A DNA stretch of 43,502 nucleotides from Planctomycetota bacterium (GTDB lineage: Bacteria > Planctomycetota > Planctomycetia > Pirellulales > Pirellulaceae), in assembly GCA_029259935.1 (NCBI GenBank), contig JAJDEH010000311.1, forward strand, positions 1 to 43,502, in the 5' to 3' direction. Of this stretch, positions 1-7,105 are shown piece by piece; the first letter of the stretch is position 1, and each line of letters starts with the position of its first letter. The notes beneath the pieces are model-generated. The model had not been told where the DNA came from and searched no databases. It worked only from the letters and a program-made list of their open reading frames with translations. The position numbers and the translations under genes were made by a program.

Positions 1-219
1 ATCGCCGGCGGCCGGCCCCGCCGTCTGCCAATCCTGCGCACCAATCGCATCATGCGCGGCGTACGGCTGGAACCGGGCGAACACCGTCTGGTATTTCGCT
101 ATGTGCCGAGGCGGTTCTACTGGGGCGCGGGGATAAGCGCCATCGCTTGGCTCGCGTTTGGATCACTTCTACTGTTGGCTTGGTTCCGAAGGCGCGGGAA
201 TCGTGGCCAATCCTCTTAG
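1..219 (+). CDS. C-terminal end of a YfhO-like multispanning membrane protein (partial)
   Basis: An open frame runs from the first base to a TAG at 217-219, giving 72 residues. It reads as a short beta-type segment (N-R-I-M-R-G-V-R-L-E-P-G-E-H, then V-F-R-Y-V-P) followed by a single hydrophobic helix and a basic RRRGNR tail. The arrangement 'MRGV.L.PGEH...F.Y.P..F..G..IS' plus a final TM helix is what I know from the C-terminus of YfhO-family proteins (PF09586), large membrane proteins related to GT-C glycosyltransferases. The start and most of the protein lie outside the window, so function is inferred only from this tail. It converges with the thioredoxin gene, leaving 9 bases between the two stops. 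Confidence 0.55.
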   Translation: MAGGRPRRLPILRTNRIMRGVRLEPGEHRLVFRYVPRRFYWGAGISAIAWLAFGSLLLLAWFRRRGNRGQSS

Positions 220-228
220 TCGAAAGGC

Positions 229-1605
229 CTACTTCGAGACTCGCCGCAGTGTTTCGATCAGTTTGCGCAGGTCAGCTTTTTCTTCTTCGGTTTCGACGGA
301 GTCGATCGCTTGGGTCTCGGCTTGTTCGGCGTCTTCGATTCGCCCCGCGTCGCGGAGGATCATCGCCTTTTGGATCAACGTGTCGCTCATGAAATAGCTG
401 GGCGTGTTTTTGTCCGTGAGCAAGTTGTCCAGCAGCGTGACGGCGTCGTCGACTCGGTCCAGCGAAGCCAACGAATCGGCTTTGGCCATGTGAACTTCAA
501 AACGAAATTCGCCGTCGAGCGAGGCTTTGCCCGCCAAGTCATAAACGGCCAGCGCTTCTTCGTGACGTTCCAGCCGATCGAGCAATTCGCCTTTGGAAAA
601 CAGCAGCTCGTGGCGGCGTGATTTGTTTTCCTTGGCCATGTCGTCCAAGCGGCGCAGAGCCCGATCGACTTCCCCAACTTTGACCATCGAGTAGATCATC
701 TTCACGCGCAGTTCATCTCGCGTTTCTTCGTCAACACGTTGGTCGGCAATCAGGCCGTCCAGCAGCGCCACCGCATCCTCTTGCCGCTCCGCCGATTCAA
801 GCAACTTCAGCTTAATCTCCAGCACTTGCAGTTTCGTTTCGATCGGCAGCCAATAGTCCTTCAGCACTTTGTCCACGAACTGAATGGCGGCATCCGGCTT
901 GAGCGACCTTTTGGCGAACTTGATCCTGGCCAACAGTTCACGACGTTCTTCCTTGTCCCGTTTGGCGTTGTGTTTGGCCCGCAAGCCGGCTTCGTTCTTG
1001 TTGTCGAGTTTGACGATCTCCTTCACGACTTCGCCATAGTGGCTCTCCACCATGTCGTCGTCTACCAGGGCCAAAGCCTCGTCGAGCAACTTGGCCCGTT
1101 CAATCCCCTCGGCCTGTTTCGCCTTTGCGAAGGCTGCATCCAGCTTGACGCCAATCTCACGTTTTTCCTTGAGCATCGGCAAGTAGTTTTTGGGGCCCCC
1201 TTCGGCGTATCCGGTCTTGGCATAGGGACGCCCCTTGGCATCGGTGAGATACACCGTGGGAAATCCGCTCACGCCGAATTTGCTCTTCCAAGTTTGATTT
1301 TGTTCGATCGTTTTTTTGTCGAGTTTCGATTTATCGTTGGGGAAATCCAGTTTCACGAGAACGAATTGCTTTTGGGCTTCTTTCAAAAACTCCTCTTGGC
1401 CGAAGACTTCTTTCTCTAGCCGCTTGCACCAAATGCACCAGTCCGAACCGGTGAAGTTCAGCAGCAGCCCCTTATCCTCGGCGGCGGCTTGCTTCATGGC
1501 GGCTTCCATGTTTTCCGTCCAGCCGGATTCCTCGGCGAGTAATGTCCCGCGATGGCACAAGCAGAAAATGGCCAACAACACCAAGCCGTGAATTTTGAAT
1601 CTCAT
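229..1605 (-). CDS. Secreted thioredoxin-fold protein with C-terminal TPR-like region
   Basis: The 458-residue product has a signal peptide (about residues 1-24, cleavage near LLA-EE). A thioredoxin domain follows (about 28-150), with the redox motif C57-I-W-C60 inside a 'SDWCIWCKRLEKEVF' context and a cis-proline loop GFPT near residue 116. This is the DUF255/thioredoxin_7-like type common in planctomycetes. Residues about 170-455 are helical repeats with TPR character (A..LLD.ALA, EEALAVYDLAGKAS). It probably acts outside the cytoplasmic membrane as a thiol-disulfide protein; the substrate is unknown. The ATG is supported by AAGGAGAG four bases upstream, and a TTGTCC-N18-TAGAAT promoter lies before it. 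It is likely monocistronic. Confidence 0.82.
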   Translation of the reverse strand: MRFKIHGLVLLAIFCLCHRGTLLAEESGWTENMEAAMKQAAAEDKGLLLNFTGSDWCIWCKRLEKEVFGQEEFLKEAQKQFVLVKLDFPNDKSKLDKKTIEQNQTWKSKFGVSGFPTVYLTDAKGRPYAKTGYAEGGPKNYLPMLKEKREIGVKLDAAFAKAKQAEGIERAKLLDEALALVDDDMVESHYGEVVKEIVKLDNKNEAGLRAKHNAKRDKEERRELLARIKFAKRSLKPDAAIQFVDKVLKDYWLPIETKLQVLEIKLKLLESAERQEDAVALLDGLIADQRVDEETRDELRVKMIYSMVKVGEVDRALRRLDDMAKENKSRRHELLFSKGELLDRLERHEEALAVYDLAGKASLDGEFRFEVHMAKADSLASLDRVDDAVTLLDNLLTDKNTPSYFMSDTLIQKAMILRDAGRIEDAEQAETQAIDSVETEEEKADLRKLIETLRRVSK

Positions 1606-1906
1606 GGGACTCTCCTTGGAAACGGGAAAACTCCGCTCATTCTATGCAAATCGGTGTCCGCAGGACAAATTTTCCGCGCGGATTGACATTAACCCCGCCC
1701 GCGATCGGCCACAAAGCGGCGCACTCATTGACTTGTAACATACGACCGCCCCCAAACCGCCCGGTCTTGCCCTCTGCATTCATTTTACCCGACTGGCGGC
1801 AACACTGCCACCTTTCAAGATTCCGAGCGTACTCACCTGCCAGCACGTGCGCTTCGCCGAAAGCGTTCCCCAGCCACGCGGCACTTGGAGAACTCGCAAA
1901 AGCCGG
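1606..1906. other. Intergenic region between two minus-strand genes
   Basis: About 300 bases with no convincing gene; the small open frames here lack domain signatures and ribosome-binding sites. The part next to 1605 contains the promoter of the thioredoxin gene (listed separately). Nothing else was recognised. Confidence 0.5.
1639..1668 (-). promoter_or_regulatory. Sigma-70-like promoter of the thioredoxin-fold gene
   Basis: Read on the minus strand: TTGTCC (1668-1663), an 18-base spacer, then TAGAAT (1644-1639). The start codon is about 35 bases downstream and a strong AAGGAGAG ribosome-binding site follows. The spacing and both boxes are close to the sigma-70 consensus. Confidence 0.5.
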
Positions 1907-2362
1907 TCACCCATAGAGTTCCTGTTGATCCCTTCGATAAACCAACAGTCCAGTTATCGCCCCCGAGAAAATGGATAGCGTACCCAGAAAGAAATATCCC
2001 ACCAACAAAATGACGAGTTGTGCGGCATCTCCGAAGTGAGACCGCTGGATCATCATCGACAGATTACTAATCATGGGAAGATTCACGCATACCATGCACG
2101 CACAAATCACACCCAGGAGGTAGCGAGCCCATGCGTGCCCCTTCCAGATCGCCCCGATCAGAGCGAGCGGGATCATCGCACGAAATAGCTGAAAGGGAAG
2201 GTAGCTCCATCCATTGAAGAGGTTGTAATTCAACACTTCCCATAAGGGGATCGCGACAGCAATTGCGCCCATCACGAACAGCACGCGCTGGCCGCGTTTG
2301 AGCCGCAGCGGGGTTAGTGGTAGTGCCGTGGCACTTGGCGAATTGTAGGGATTCTCTTCCAT
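1907..2362 (-). CDS. Small four-helix membrane protein with N-terminal NPYxSP motif
   Basis: A 151-residue protein starting M-E-E-N-P-Y-N-S-P. This proline-rich cytoplasmic N-terminus precedes many planctomycete integral membrane proteins of unknown function. Four hydrophobic segments can be seen, at about residues 26-45, 55-75, 80-100 and 112-140. It has no catalytic motif, and I cannot assign a function. It lies downstream of the DUF4375 and SUKH genes on the same strand (101-base gap to DUF4375) and may be part of that accessory group. No Shine-Dalgarno sequence is visible before the ATG. Confidence 0.7.
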   Translation of the reverse strand: MEENPYNSPSATALPLTPLRLKRGQRVLFVMGAIAVAIPLWEVLNYNLFNGWSYLPFQLFRAMIPLALIGAIWKGHAWARYLLGVICACMVCVNLPMISNLSMMIQRSHFGDAAQLVILLVGYFFLGTLSIFSGAITGLLVYRRDQQELYG

Positions 2363-2463
2363 GGACAGTTTGTTGCGACGATTTGCGGTGCGGGGACTGG
2401 CGGAAAACGAATCATCTCGGTGCCAACCAACTTATGAAGCGACGTAATTCGCAATTTCACATT

Positions 2464-2961
2464 CTAATGTTGCCTCAATGCCTTTTGAAATACCTCGGTA
2501 TGAAGTCGCACGAAATCCTCGGCACGTGACATCATGTCGGAGTACTCGATGTCCGATTCGATCGCGTCGATTTGCTCGCTGGCGGCATCCCATTTGTCAC
2601 CATGCAAATCAGAAAAGCTGGTAATTGCATGTTGTTGAAGACCCGATCGCCCTTGTTGAATCGCGTCGTGCGTCATCCCGACAGCAGCAGCGATGGCAAG
2701 GATCTGCTCAAGTTGTACCGCCTGCGTTTCGCAGCCAATGGTCTTGAGCGCGGCGACAGTTTCATTGGCAAATAAACCAGTGCTGTTACCGATGAAATTG
2801 TTGATGCCGTTCATGGAGACTTCGGTCTCGAAGTCGACGACGAGCATCAATGCGGCGATCGGATTGGATAGGTCACGAATCTCGCCGTTGTCGTGCATTT
2901 CGCAGAGCGGCGGCTCGTAGATTTTGATCGAGAATTCGCTGAGTAATTCTTCTGGAGTCAT
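2464..2961 (-). CDS. DUF4375 (DMP19-like) family protein
   Basis: The product (165 residues from the ATG at 2961) contains the core of the DUF4375/DMP19 family: an acidic FETEV segment, 'NGINNFIGNSTG' (normally NGGF.QY..N..G), then 'ETVAALKTIGCETQA..LEQIL' (normally the ET..AL..IGA..A motif). DMP19 of Neisseria is a DNA-mimic protein, and members of this family also occur as immunity-like proteins in toxin loci. I chose ATG 2961 over the GTG at 2976 because GAGGG sits 8 bases before it. The gene is 48 bases downstream of the frameshifted SUKH gene and probably cotranscribed. No toxin gene is visible nearby. Confidence 0.62.
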   Translation of the reverse strand: MTPEELLSEFSIKIYEPPLCEMHDNGEIRDLSNPIAALMLVVDFETEVSMNGINNFIGNSTGLFANETVAALKTIGCETQAVQLEQILAIAAAVGMTHDAIQQGRSGLQQHAITSFSDLHGDKWDAASEQIDAIESDIEYSDMMSRAEDFVRLHTEVFQKALRQH

Positions 2962-3009
2962 TGCGGGCACCCTCACGCGGGAATTGTCTGCCGGATAGCG
3001 AACCGCGAT

Positions 3010-3500
3010 CTATCGGGCTACCCATTCGTCAAATGTATCAGATTCGATCGTCCATAGTTCGTCCGATGGATCTTCCGAATCCGTCTGGACGTTGAAAGCA
3101 TTGCCATCCCAACGGTAAACCGTGAAGTCATCGTCCGAGCAATCGACACATGACAACATGCAGCACCCCCAGTCACAGACGACGATAATCTGATCCCACC
3201 AGTCAAGGCCATCGGATACTTCGTTGGACGTTCTGATAATGTTCCAGCCATCGTCGTTATCATATCCACCGGGAAGGCCAAGTAGTCCATATCCGGGCCC
3301 AGATGGCAGCCGCCGTTGCCAACTTCACGGTAGATTCGCTTTAACATGGGCGAGACTTCGAAACCAAGTTCCGACTCGGCAGCGCGTATTTCTTCGGACG
3401 ATGCCACGGGCATGACGGAGGGAACGCCATCGGCCCTCGGCGTGGCACGCGCAATCTGCTCTTTGAGCTTTCGAATGATGTCGTCGGAGTCTTGCGGCAT
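3010..3500 (-). pseudogene. SMI1/KNR4 (SUKH) family protein interrupted by a one-base frameshift
   Basis: From ATG 3500 the frame reads an N-terminal helix, then a SUKH core (SSEEIRAAESELGF, then LKRIYREVGNGG). After 'GCHLGP' near 3293-3296 the open frame turns to nonsense. The other frame continues the family perfectly (GYGLLGLPGGYDNDDGW, then DWWDQIIVVCDWGC, then FDEWVAR) to a TAG at 3010-3012. Restoring one base, an extra C in the plus-strand CCGGG run, gives an intact protein of about 163 residues. The length of 491 bases equals 164 codons minus one base. SUKH proteins are widespread immunity proteins of polymorphic toxin systems. It may be a decayed gene or an assembly error. An upstream frame from 3689 exists, but the family homology starts near 3500. 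Confidence 0.72.
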
Positions 3501-3775
3501 AACGAAAATGCAGCCGAGGTCGCCAATTATTTGGTTGTCGTCGTTGACGTGAACGGCGCTAAATGTACGATTAGCTTGAAACATAAAGGAACAGGAATTG
3601 TATTGCACGCCAGGGGCCAAGTGACTGGTAGACGGGGAATTCGCAAATGAGAAGTAGGCGGTTCTGTTTTTACTTCCGTTCGACTTCAACTTCGCATTTG
3701 GCTGAAATCTCGTGGACCTAGGTGGTTGTTGTTTTCGGCGTGATGTCCTCGCTGAATTTACAAATCAATCTTTGT

Positions 3776-3788
3776 GCTGACGGTCAGC
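3776..3788. repeat. 13-bp perfect palindrome upstream of 3805 gene
   Basis: GCTGAC-G-GTCAGC is a six-base inverted repeat ending 16 bases before the ATG at 3805 and 4 bases before the TAGAAT box. Its position would suit an operator, but with a single instance this may be chance. Confidence 0.3.
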
Positions 3789-3792
3789 GTGG

Positions 3793-3798
3793 TAGAAT
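3793..3798 (+). promoter_or_regulatory. Candidate leaderless-type -10 box TAGAAT before 3805 gene
   Basis: GGTAGAAT is followed by only six bases before the ATG at 3805, and no Shine-Dalgarno sequence is present. With the usual 6-7 base distance from -10 to transcription start, the mRNA would begin at the start codon. The same GGTAGAAT-N6-ATG arrangement precedes the GH5 gene at 40969. A -35 box is not convincing. Confidence 0.4.
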
Positions 3799-3804
3799 GC
3801 CCCC

Positions 3805-4236
3805 ATGCCCTGCGAGCGAGACATTGTGAGCGGATTTACGTGGCGATTTGGTCTTCGGTCCCTATTTTATTGGGTACTGATTGTTGGCGTCGCTCTTGGT
3901 TGGTGGCTTGATCATCGCAGGTCTGTTGAAAAGATAAACGTACTCAACGACAGAATTCACTACTGGTCGTCCACCGCTCAGATAATCGAAGCAGGCCTGA
4001 AGTACGATGGTTTCACGATCAAACGAAAGTTGGTAGAGCGACGTGGCCAGCGGGGAATAGAGTTTTATTTTACCAGCCCCGACGGAAACACGTTCGAGGG
4101 CGGCGCCATGGTTGTGAATTCGGACATTGAGGAAGTGCCCGAAGACCATTCAATTCTTGTGATAAGTGATAAGGGTCGAGATCCCCAATCCAACGCAGGC
4201 ACCGAAACTTTCTCAAGTCAAGCTGATGGCCAGTGA
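3805..4236 (+). CDS. One-TM protein with planctomycete 'LRSLF...GWWLDHRR' anchor
   Basis: A 143-residue protein with a short N-terminus (about 1-13), one TM helix (about residues 18-35) embedded in R-F-G-L-R-S-L-F...ALGWWLDHRR, a short helical linker (EKINVLNDRIHYW), and a small alpha/beta domain. This N-terminal anchor is a recurrent signature of short planctomycete proteins whose function is unknown. No catalytic motif is seen, and the acidic C-terminus looks unstructured. It is divergent from the SUKH gene across about 115-300 bases that hold the palindrome and TAGAAT box. The call is based on the anchor alone. Confidence 0.62.
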   Translation: MPCERDIVSGFTWRFGLRSLFYWVLIVGVALGWWLDHRRSVEKINVLNDRIHYWSSTAQIIEAGLKYDGFTIKRKLVERRGQRGIEFYFTSPDGNTFEGGAMVVNSDIEEVPEDHSILVISDKGRDPQSNAGTETFSSQADGQ

Positions 4237-4633
4237 CTTTCATACGATCATTCTGTCGACGGCGGGAATTAGTCCGAAGAAGTCGCGAATTTCATGGTCG
4301 ATCCATGAGATTGGCGCGGTTCGAGTACTCTTCTGAAATAGACAACGAATTGCGATCGATCCGGCGACTCTCAGACGATGCCAACCTGTCGCGTCACCAC
4401 GCGTGCCGCGGTAATCATGGCGGCGGCCTAAAGTGATTCGCAAACCTCTGGGCCAGGCGGGTGGCCAGGTCTTTTGGGGACACCAACTTTCGGATTGCTG
4501 TTCCCATGAAATCAGCCACGCATTTTTGCAAACGCGGTCAGCGATTTGGCCGCGCAGTTGATACAATAATCCGTGGTCTGACTCGATCGACTCTTTACGG
4601 GTCGTCACCATCATCCAGCGCGGACGAATATCA
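4237..4633. other. Gene-free stretch upstream of the 4634 gene
   Basis: About 400 bases without a supportable gene. Open frames on both strands have no recognisable domain, signal or ribosome-binding site and look like noise. A possible -10 hexamer TACAAT lies at 4562-4567, about 65 bases before the ATG at 4634, but I see no clear -35 box. It could be remains of a deleted gene. Confidence 0.4.
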
Positions 4634-5488
4634 ATGGTCATTTCTAAAAACGCTCTGGCGCTCATTATTCTGGTAGCGATCCCCATCGCGGCGAGCGCGC
4701 AAGCCGCCGGTGACGCCCCCGTGAAGCCCGGCGTGAAACTTTGGGAATGGGAAAAAGGATTTGCCGTCGAATCGCTCAAGCAACCAGACATGACGGTCTA
4801 CTTGTGGTTTTACGAGTGGAACATGTTCGATGCGCGGCAAAAGGGCATGCACACGGGTGGATCGTACAAGTGGGACCGCGCGCTGAGCGAGGATCAGCAG
4901 CAGGCGATGATTACCACGCCCGACATGCAACTAGATCTGCAAGCCACGGATGATGGCGCCGAACTCACGTTGACCGTTACAAACAAGACCGACCACGCAT
5001 GGCCGGCCATCGCCGGCATCATTCCCTGCTTTAACCCCGGAACACCCAAGGGCCAAACCGACCGCTTTCCTTTGGCCAAGCTGAATCCTCAGTTCGATAA
5101 TCAGAAGACTTGGTTCGTCGGCAGCGACGGTCTCCAAAAACTCGAAGGCCGCGCCATTCATTTCAACCGACAACTGCGCAAGCAAGTAGATCGGGCCGGT
5201 AAGAACGGCCAGTATGTTTTCTCGCACAAGTGGCCCACTTCGGATGACAATGCCCATGGCGGGCTGATGATTCGCGAATCCACCAACGGAAAATGGGTGG
5301 CCGGAATTGCCTGGGAGCAGTTCCTTTCGGCGCAAGGCCACAACCCCTGGCAGTGCATGCACCTGTGCATCAACGTCGGTCCGCTTGAGGTCGGCAAATC
5401 GAAAAAGATTAAAGGCCGCATCTATCTGTTCGAAGGAACTCGCGAGGACGGCCTGGCGAAATACAAGCGTGACTTCAGCGTGAAATGA
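4634..5488 (+). CDS. Secreted protein of unknown function (beta-rich)
   Basis: A 284-residue protein with a signal peptide (residues 1-24, ending ASAQAAG). The mature part is rich in beta-strand-like alternation and aromatic residues. Notable segments are 'VYLWFYEWNMFDA', 'LTVTNKTDHAWPAIAGIIPCFNPG' and a C-terminal strand pair 'KKIKGRIYLFEGTREDGLAKY'. The 'LTVTN.T...W' segment followed by regular strands resembles a carbohydrate-active or binding beta-sandwich. That is inference, and no catalytic residues can be named. It is followed 50 bases later by the DUF3179 gene on the same strand, probably as an operon. No Shine-Dalgarno sequence is visible; the start was chosen because it begins the signal peptide. 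Confidence 0.68.
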   Translation: MVISKNALALIILVAIPIAASAQAAGDAPVKPGVKLWEWEKGFAVESLKQPDMTVYLWFYEWNMFDARQKGMHTGGSYKWDRALSEDQQQAMITTPDMQLDLQATDDGAELTLTVTNKTDHAWPAIAGIIPCFNPGTPKGQTDRFPLAKLNPQFDNQKTWFVGSDGLQKLEGRAIHFNRQLRKQVDRAGKNGQYVFSHKWPTSDDNAHGGLMIRESTNGKWVAGIAWEQFLSAQGHNPWQCMHLCINVGPLEVGKSKKIKGRIYLFEGTREDGLAKYKRDFSVK

Positions 5489-5538
5489 ACGGACCTTAGG
5501 AGTGCTTCTCCACTCCACTCGAAAGAGAGCGAATTCCC

Positions 5539-6564
5539 ATGACATCCGCCATCGACTCGATCAAGAATTACGGCTGGTATGCGGCATGCTTGGTATCGCT
5601 CGTTTTCGCGTGCGGCGAAGCAGCCGCCGACGAGCATGCAAAGTCCAAGAAGTTGACGGCGAGGCCAGGACTGTTCCAGCCGCTCAACGTCCCGGCCTGC
5701 AATTACTGCAGCACACAGCATCGGAAAGGATTCATCGAAAACGATGACCGAGTCATTGCCTGGCTGCGGGGCAGGCACAATGGCGGCGCGATTCCGCTGA
5801 GGCATTTCCTTTCCGTTCCGCGCGTGATCAACGACACCTACGGCTTGTTTTTCTACGATCCCGATGGCGGATTCGTCGCCGCCTACGGGCCGGACTCTGG
5901 TTACACATTCCACGGTTGGCGCGGCGGCGTGATGGTCGTCAAGGGTAGCGACGGCACGTTGTGGTCGGCCTTGTCGGGTCGGGCCTTCGAAGGGCCTCAA
6001 AAAGGCAAACAGCTTCGGCGCATTCCAAGCATGGTCACCAATTGGCAGCACTGGCTGATGCTGCACCCGGAATCGGTGGCCTTTCAAATGTACGACGGCA
6101 AGCGGTATCCGCTCGCGCCGCTTCCGAAAGAAATGAGCAAGGATGCCAAGCTGTCCATGGGCGACGTGGATGGTCGCTTGAAACCGCTAGCCAACGTCGT
6201 CGGAGTCACCCATGGCAAGTCTAGCAAAGCCTATCCGCTGGAAGCCGCCGGACAGCGGGCGGTCTTCACCGATTCACTCGATGGCCGGAAGATCGCGGTC
6301 TTCTGGTACGGCCCAACTCAATCGGCGGTCGCATTTAGCAGCGAGTTGGACGGACAACAACTCACGTTTTATGCCGACAAGAGTTCCCCCGAGACCGCGC
6401 CGTTCAAAGATCGTGAAACGGGAACTCGTTGGACATTGGCCGGGCGAGCAGTGGACGGCAAGCTGCGCGGCAAAGAACTGAAATGGGTCGACAGCATACA
6501 ATGCCGCTGGTACGCCTGGAGCAGTGAGTATCCGGAGACGGAATTGTACGATTTTTCGAAATGA
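5539..6564 (+). CDS. DUF3179 domain-containing secreted/anchored protein
   Basis: A 341-residue protein with an N-terminal hydrophobic segment (about 12-31, ending EAAADEH). Residues about 60-340 follow the DUF3179 pattern: 'LWSALSGRAFEGPQKGKQL...MVTNWQHWLMLHPESVAF' in the centre, 'SKAYPLEAAGQRAVF' and 'GRKIAVFWYGPTQSAVAFSS', then 'DRETGTRWTLAGRAVDGKLRGKEL' and 'CRWYAWSSEYPETELYDF' at the end. The biochemical role of DUF3179 is not established. A C54-N-Y-C57 pair follows the signal region. The ATG has GAGAG about 9 bases upstream. It is likely cotranscribed with the 4634 gene. Confidence 0.85.
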   Translation: MTSAIDSIKNYGWYAACLVSLVFACGEAAADEHAKSKKLTARPGLFQPLNVPACNYCSTQHRKGFIENDDRVIAWLRGRHNGGAIPLRHFLSVPRVINDTYGLFFYDPDGGFVAAYGPDSGYTFHGWRGGVMVVKGSDGTLWSALSGRAFEGPQKGKQLRRIPSMVTNWQHWLMLHPESVAFQMYDGKRYPLAPLPKEMSKDAKLSMGDVDGRLKPLANVVGVTHGKSSKAYPLEAAGQRAVFTDSLDGRKIAVFWYGPTQSAVAFSSELDGQQLTFYADKSSPETAPFKDRETGTRWTLAGRAVDGKLRGKELKWVDSIQCRWYAWSSEYPETELYDFSK

Positions 6565-6574
6565 CGCAGGCCGC

Positions 6575-7051
6575 ATGTCAACTACTAGCGACAAATGCTA
6601 TCTGAATGCGAAGGAACTACTGGCGGCATTGCCCGAAGATCTAGGGTTTCAGCTGCACTGCGTGCATAGCCATCTATATGAACTCCATTCTGCAAAATGC
6701 ATAGTCCGATTGGGATTCGATCAATTTGAACCACGGGTTTGTAGCACGGAGTTCGTCAATCCAATCGACCCGACTCGAAGTATGGCGTATTGGGTGCTTC
6801 GTCACATTCGAGGCGTCCCCGTGACGGAAGACGAGACATCTTCTCGTGTAGCATTTGGTCGCAAACTAGCTCTGAAGTTCGGCGACATCCTGGCAGGTGA
6901 TTTTGGCGTCCAAAAAGAGTATGAGCATCTACACGATCGAATTCTTGATCGTGTGTCTGAAGTTCGACGGTTGCCCCTTGTTCATCCAACACGAGTTCGT
7001 TTCGCAAACTGCGATCTACAATGGCTTTCTGATGTCGAAAAATCAGTTTGA
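6575..7051 (+). CDS. Hypothetical cytoplasmic protein, AT-rich relative to neighbours
   Basis: The 158-residue product starts at the ATG at 6575 (MSTTSDKCYLNAKELL). It has no signal peptide, TM helix or recognisable catalytic motif. Notable segments are 'YLNAKELLAALPEDLGFQLHCVHSHLYELH', 'GFDQFEPRVCSTEFVNP' and 'SMAYWVLRHIRGVPVTEDE', followed by a mixed alpha-helical C-terminus. The compact alpha+beta pattern and small size resemble immunity-type proteins, but I do not recognise the family. By eye, base composition is clearly lower in GC than the flanking DUF3179 and HMA genes, suggesting separate origin. It starts 10 bases after the DUF3179 stop, with no good ribosome-binding site. Confidence 0.55.
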   Translation: MSTTSDKCYLNAKELLAALPEDLGFQLHCVHSHLYELHSAKCIVRLGFDQFEPRVCSTEFVNPIDPTRSMAYWVLRHIRGVPVTEDETSSRVAFGRKLALKFGDILAGDFGVQKEYEHLHDRILDRVSEVRRLPLVHPTRVRFANCDLQWLSDVEKSV

Positions 7052-7093
7052 ATCTGCCCCGTCAAACCGGGATTGCCAACGCGTTTCCATCCC

Positions 7094-7098
7094 AAGGA
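7094..7098 (+). promoter_or_regulatory. Ribosome-binding site fixing the start of the TGA-containing HMA gene
   Basis: AAGGA lies seven bases before the ATG at 7106. This matters because it shows that translation begins upstream of the two in-frame TGA codons, at a complete signal peptide. The GTG at 7298, where the uninterrupted frame could be taken to start, has no such site. Confidence 0.7.
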
Positions 7099-7105
7099 TC
7101 TACCC

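Noticed and set aside
4240..4791. 183-codon minus-strand frame
   Set aside because: It overlaps the signal peptide of the 4634 gene, is rich in Arg/Trp/Cys in a way typical of shadow frames, and has no domain signature.
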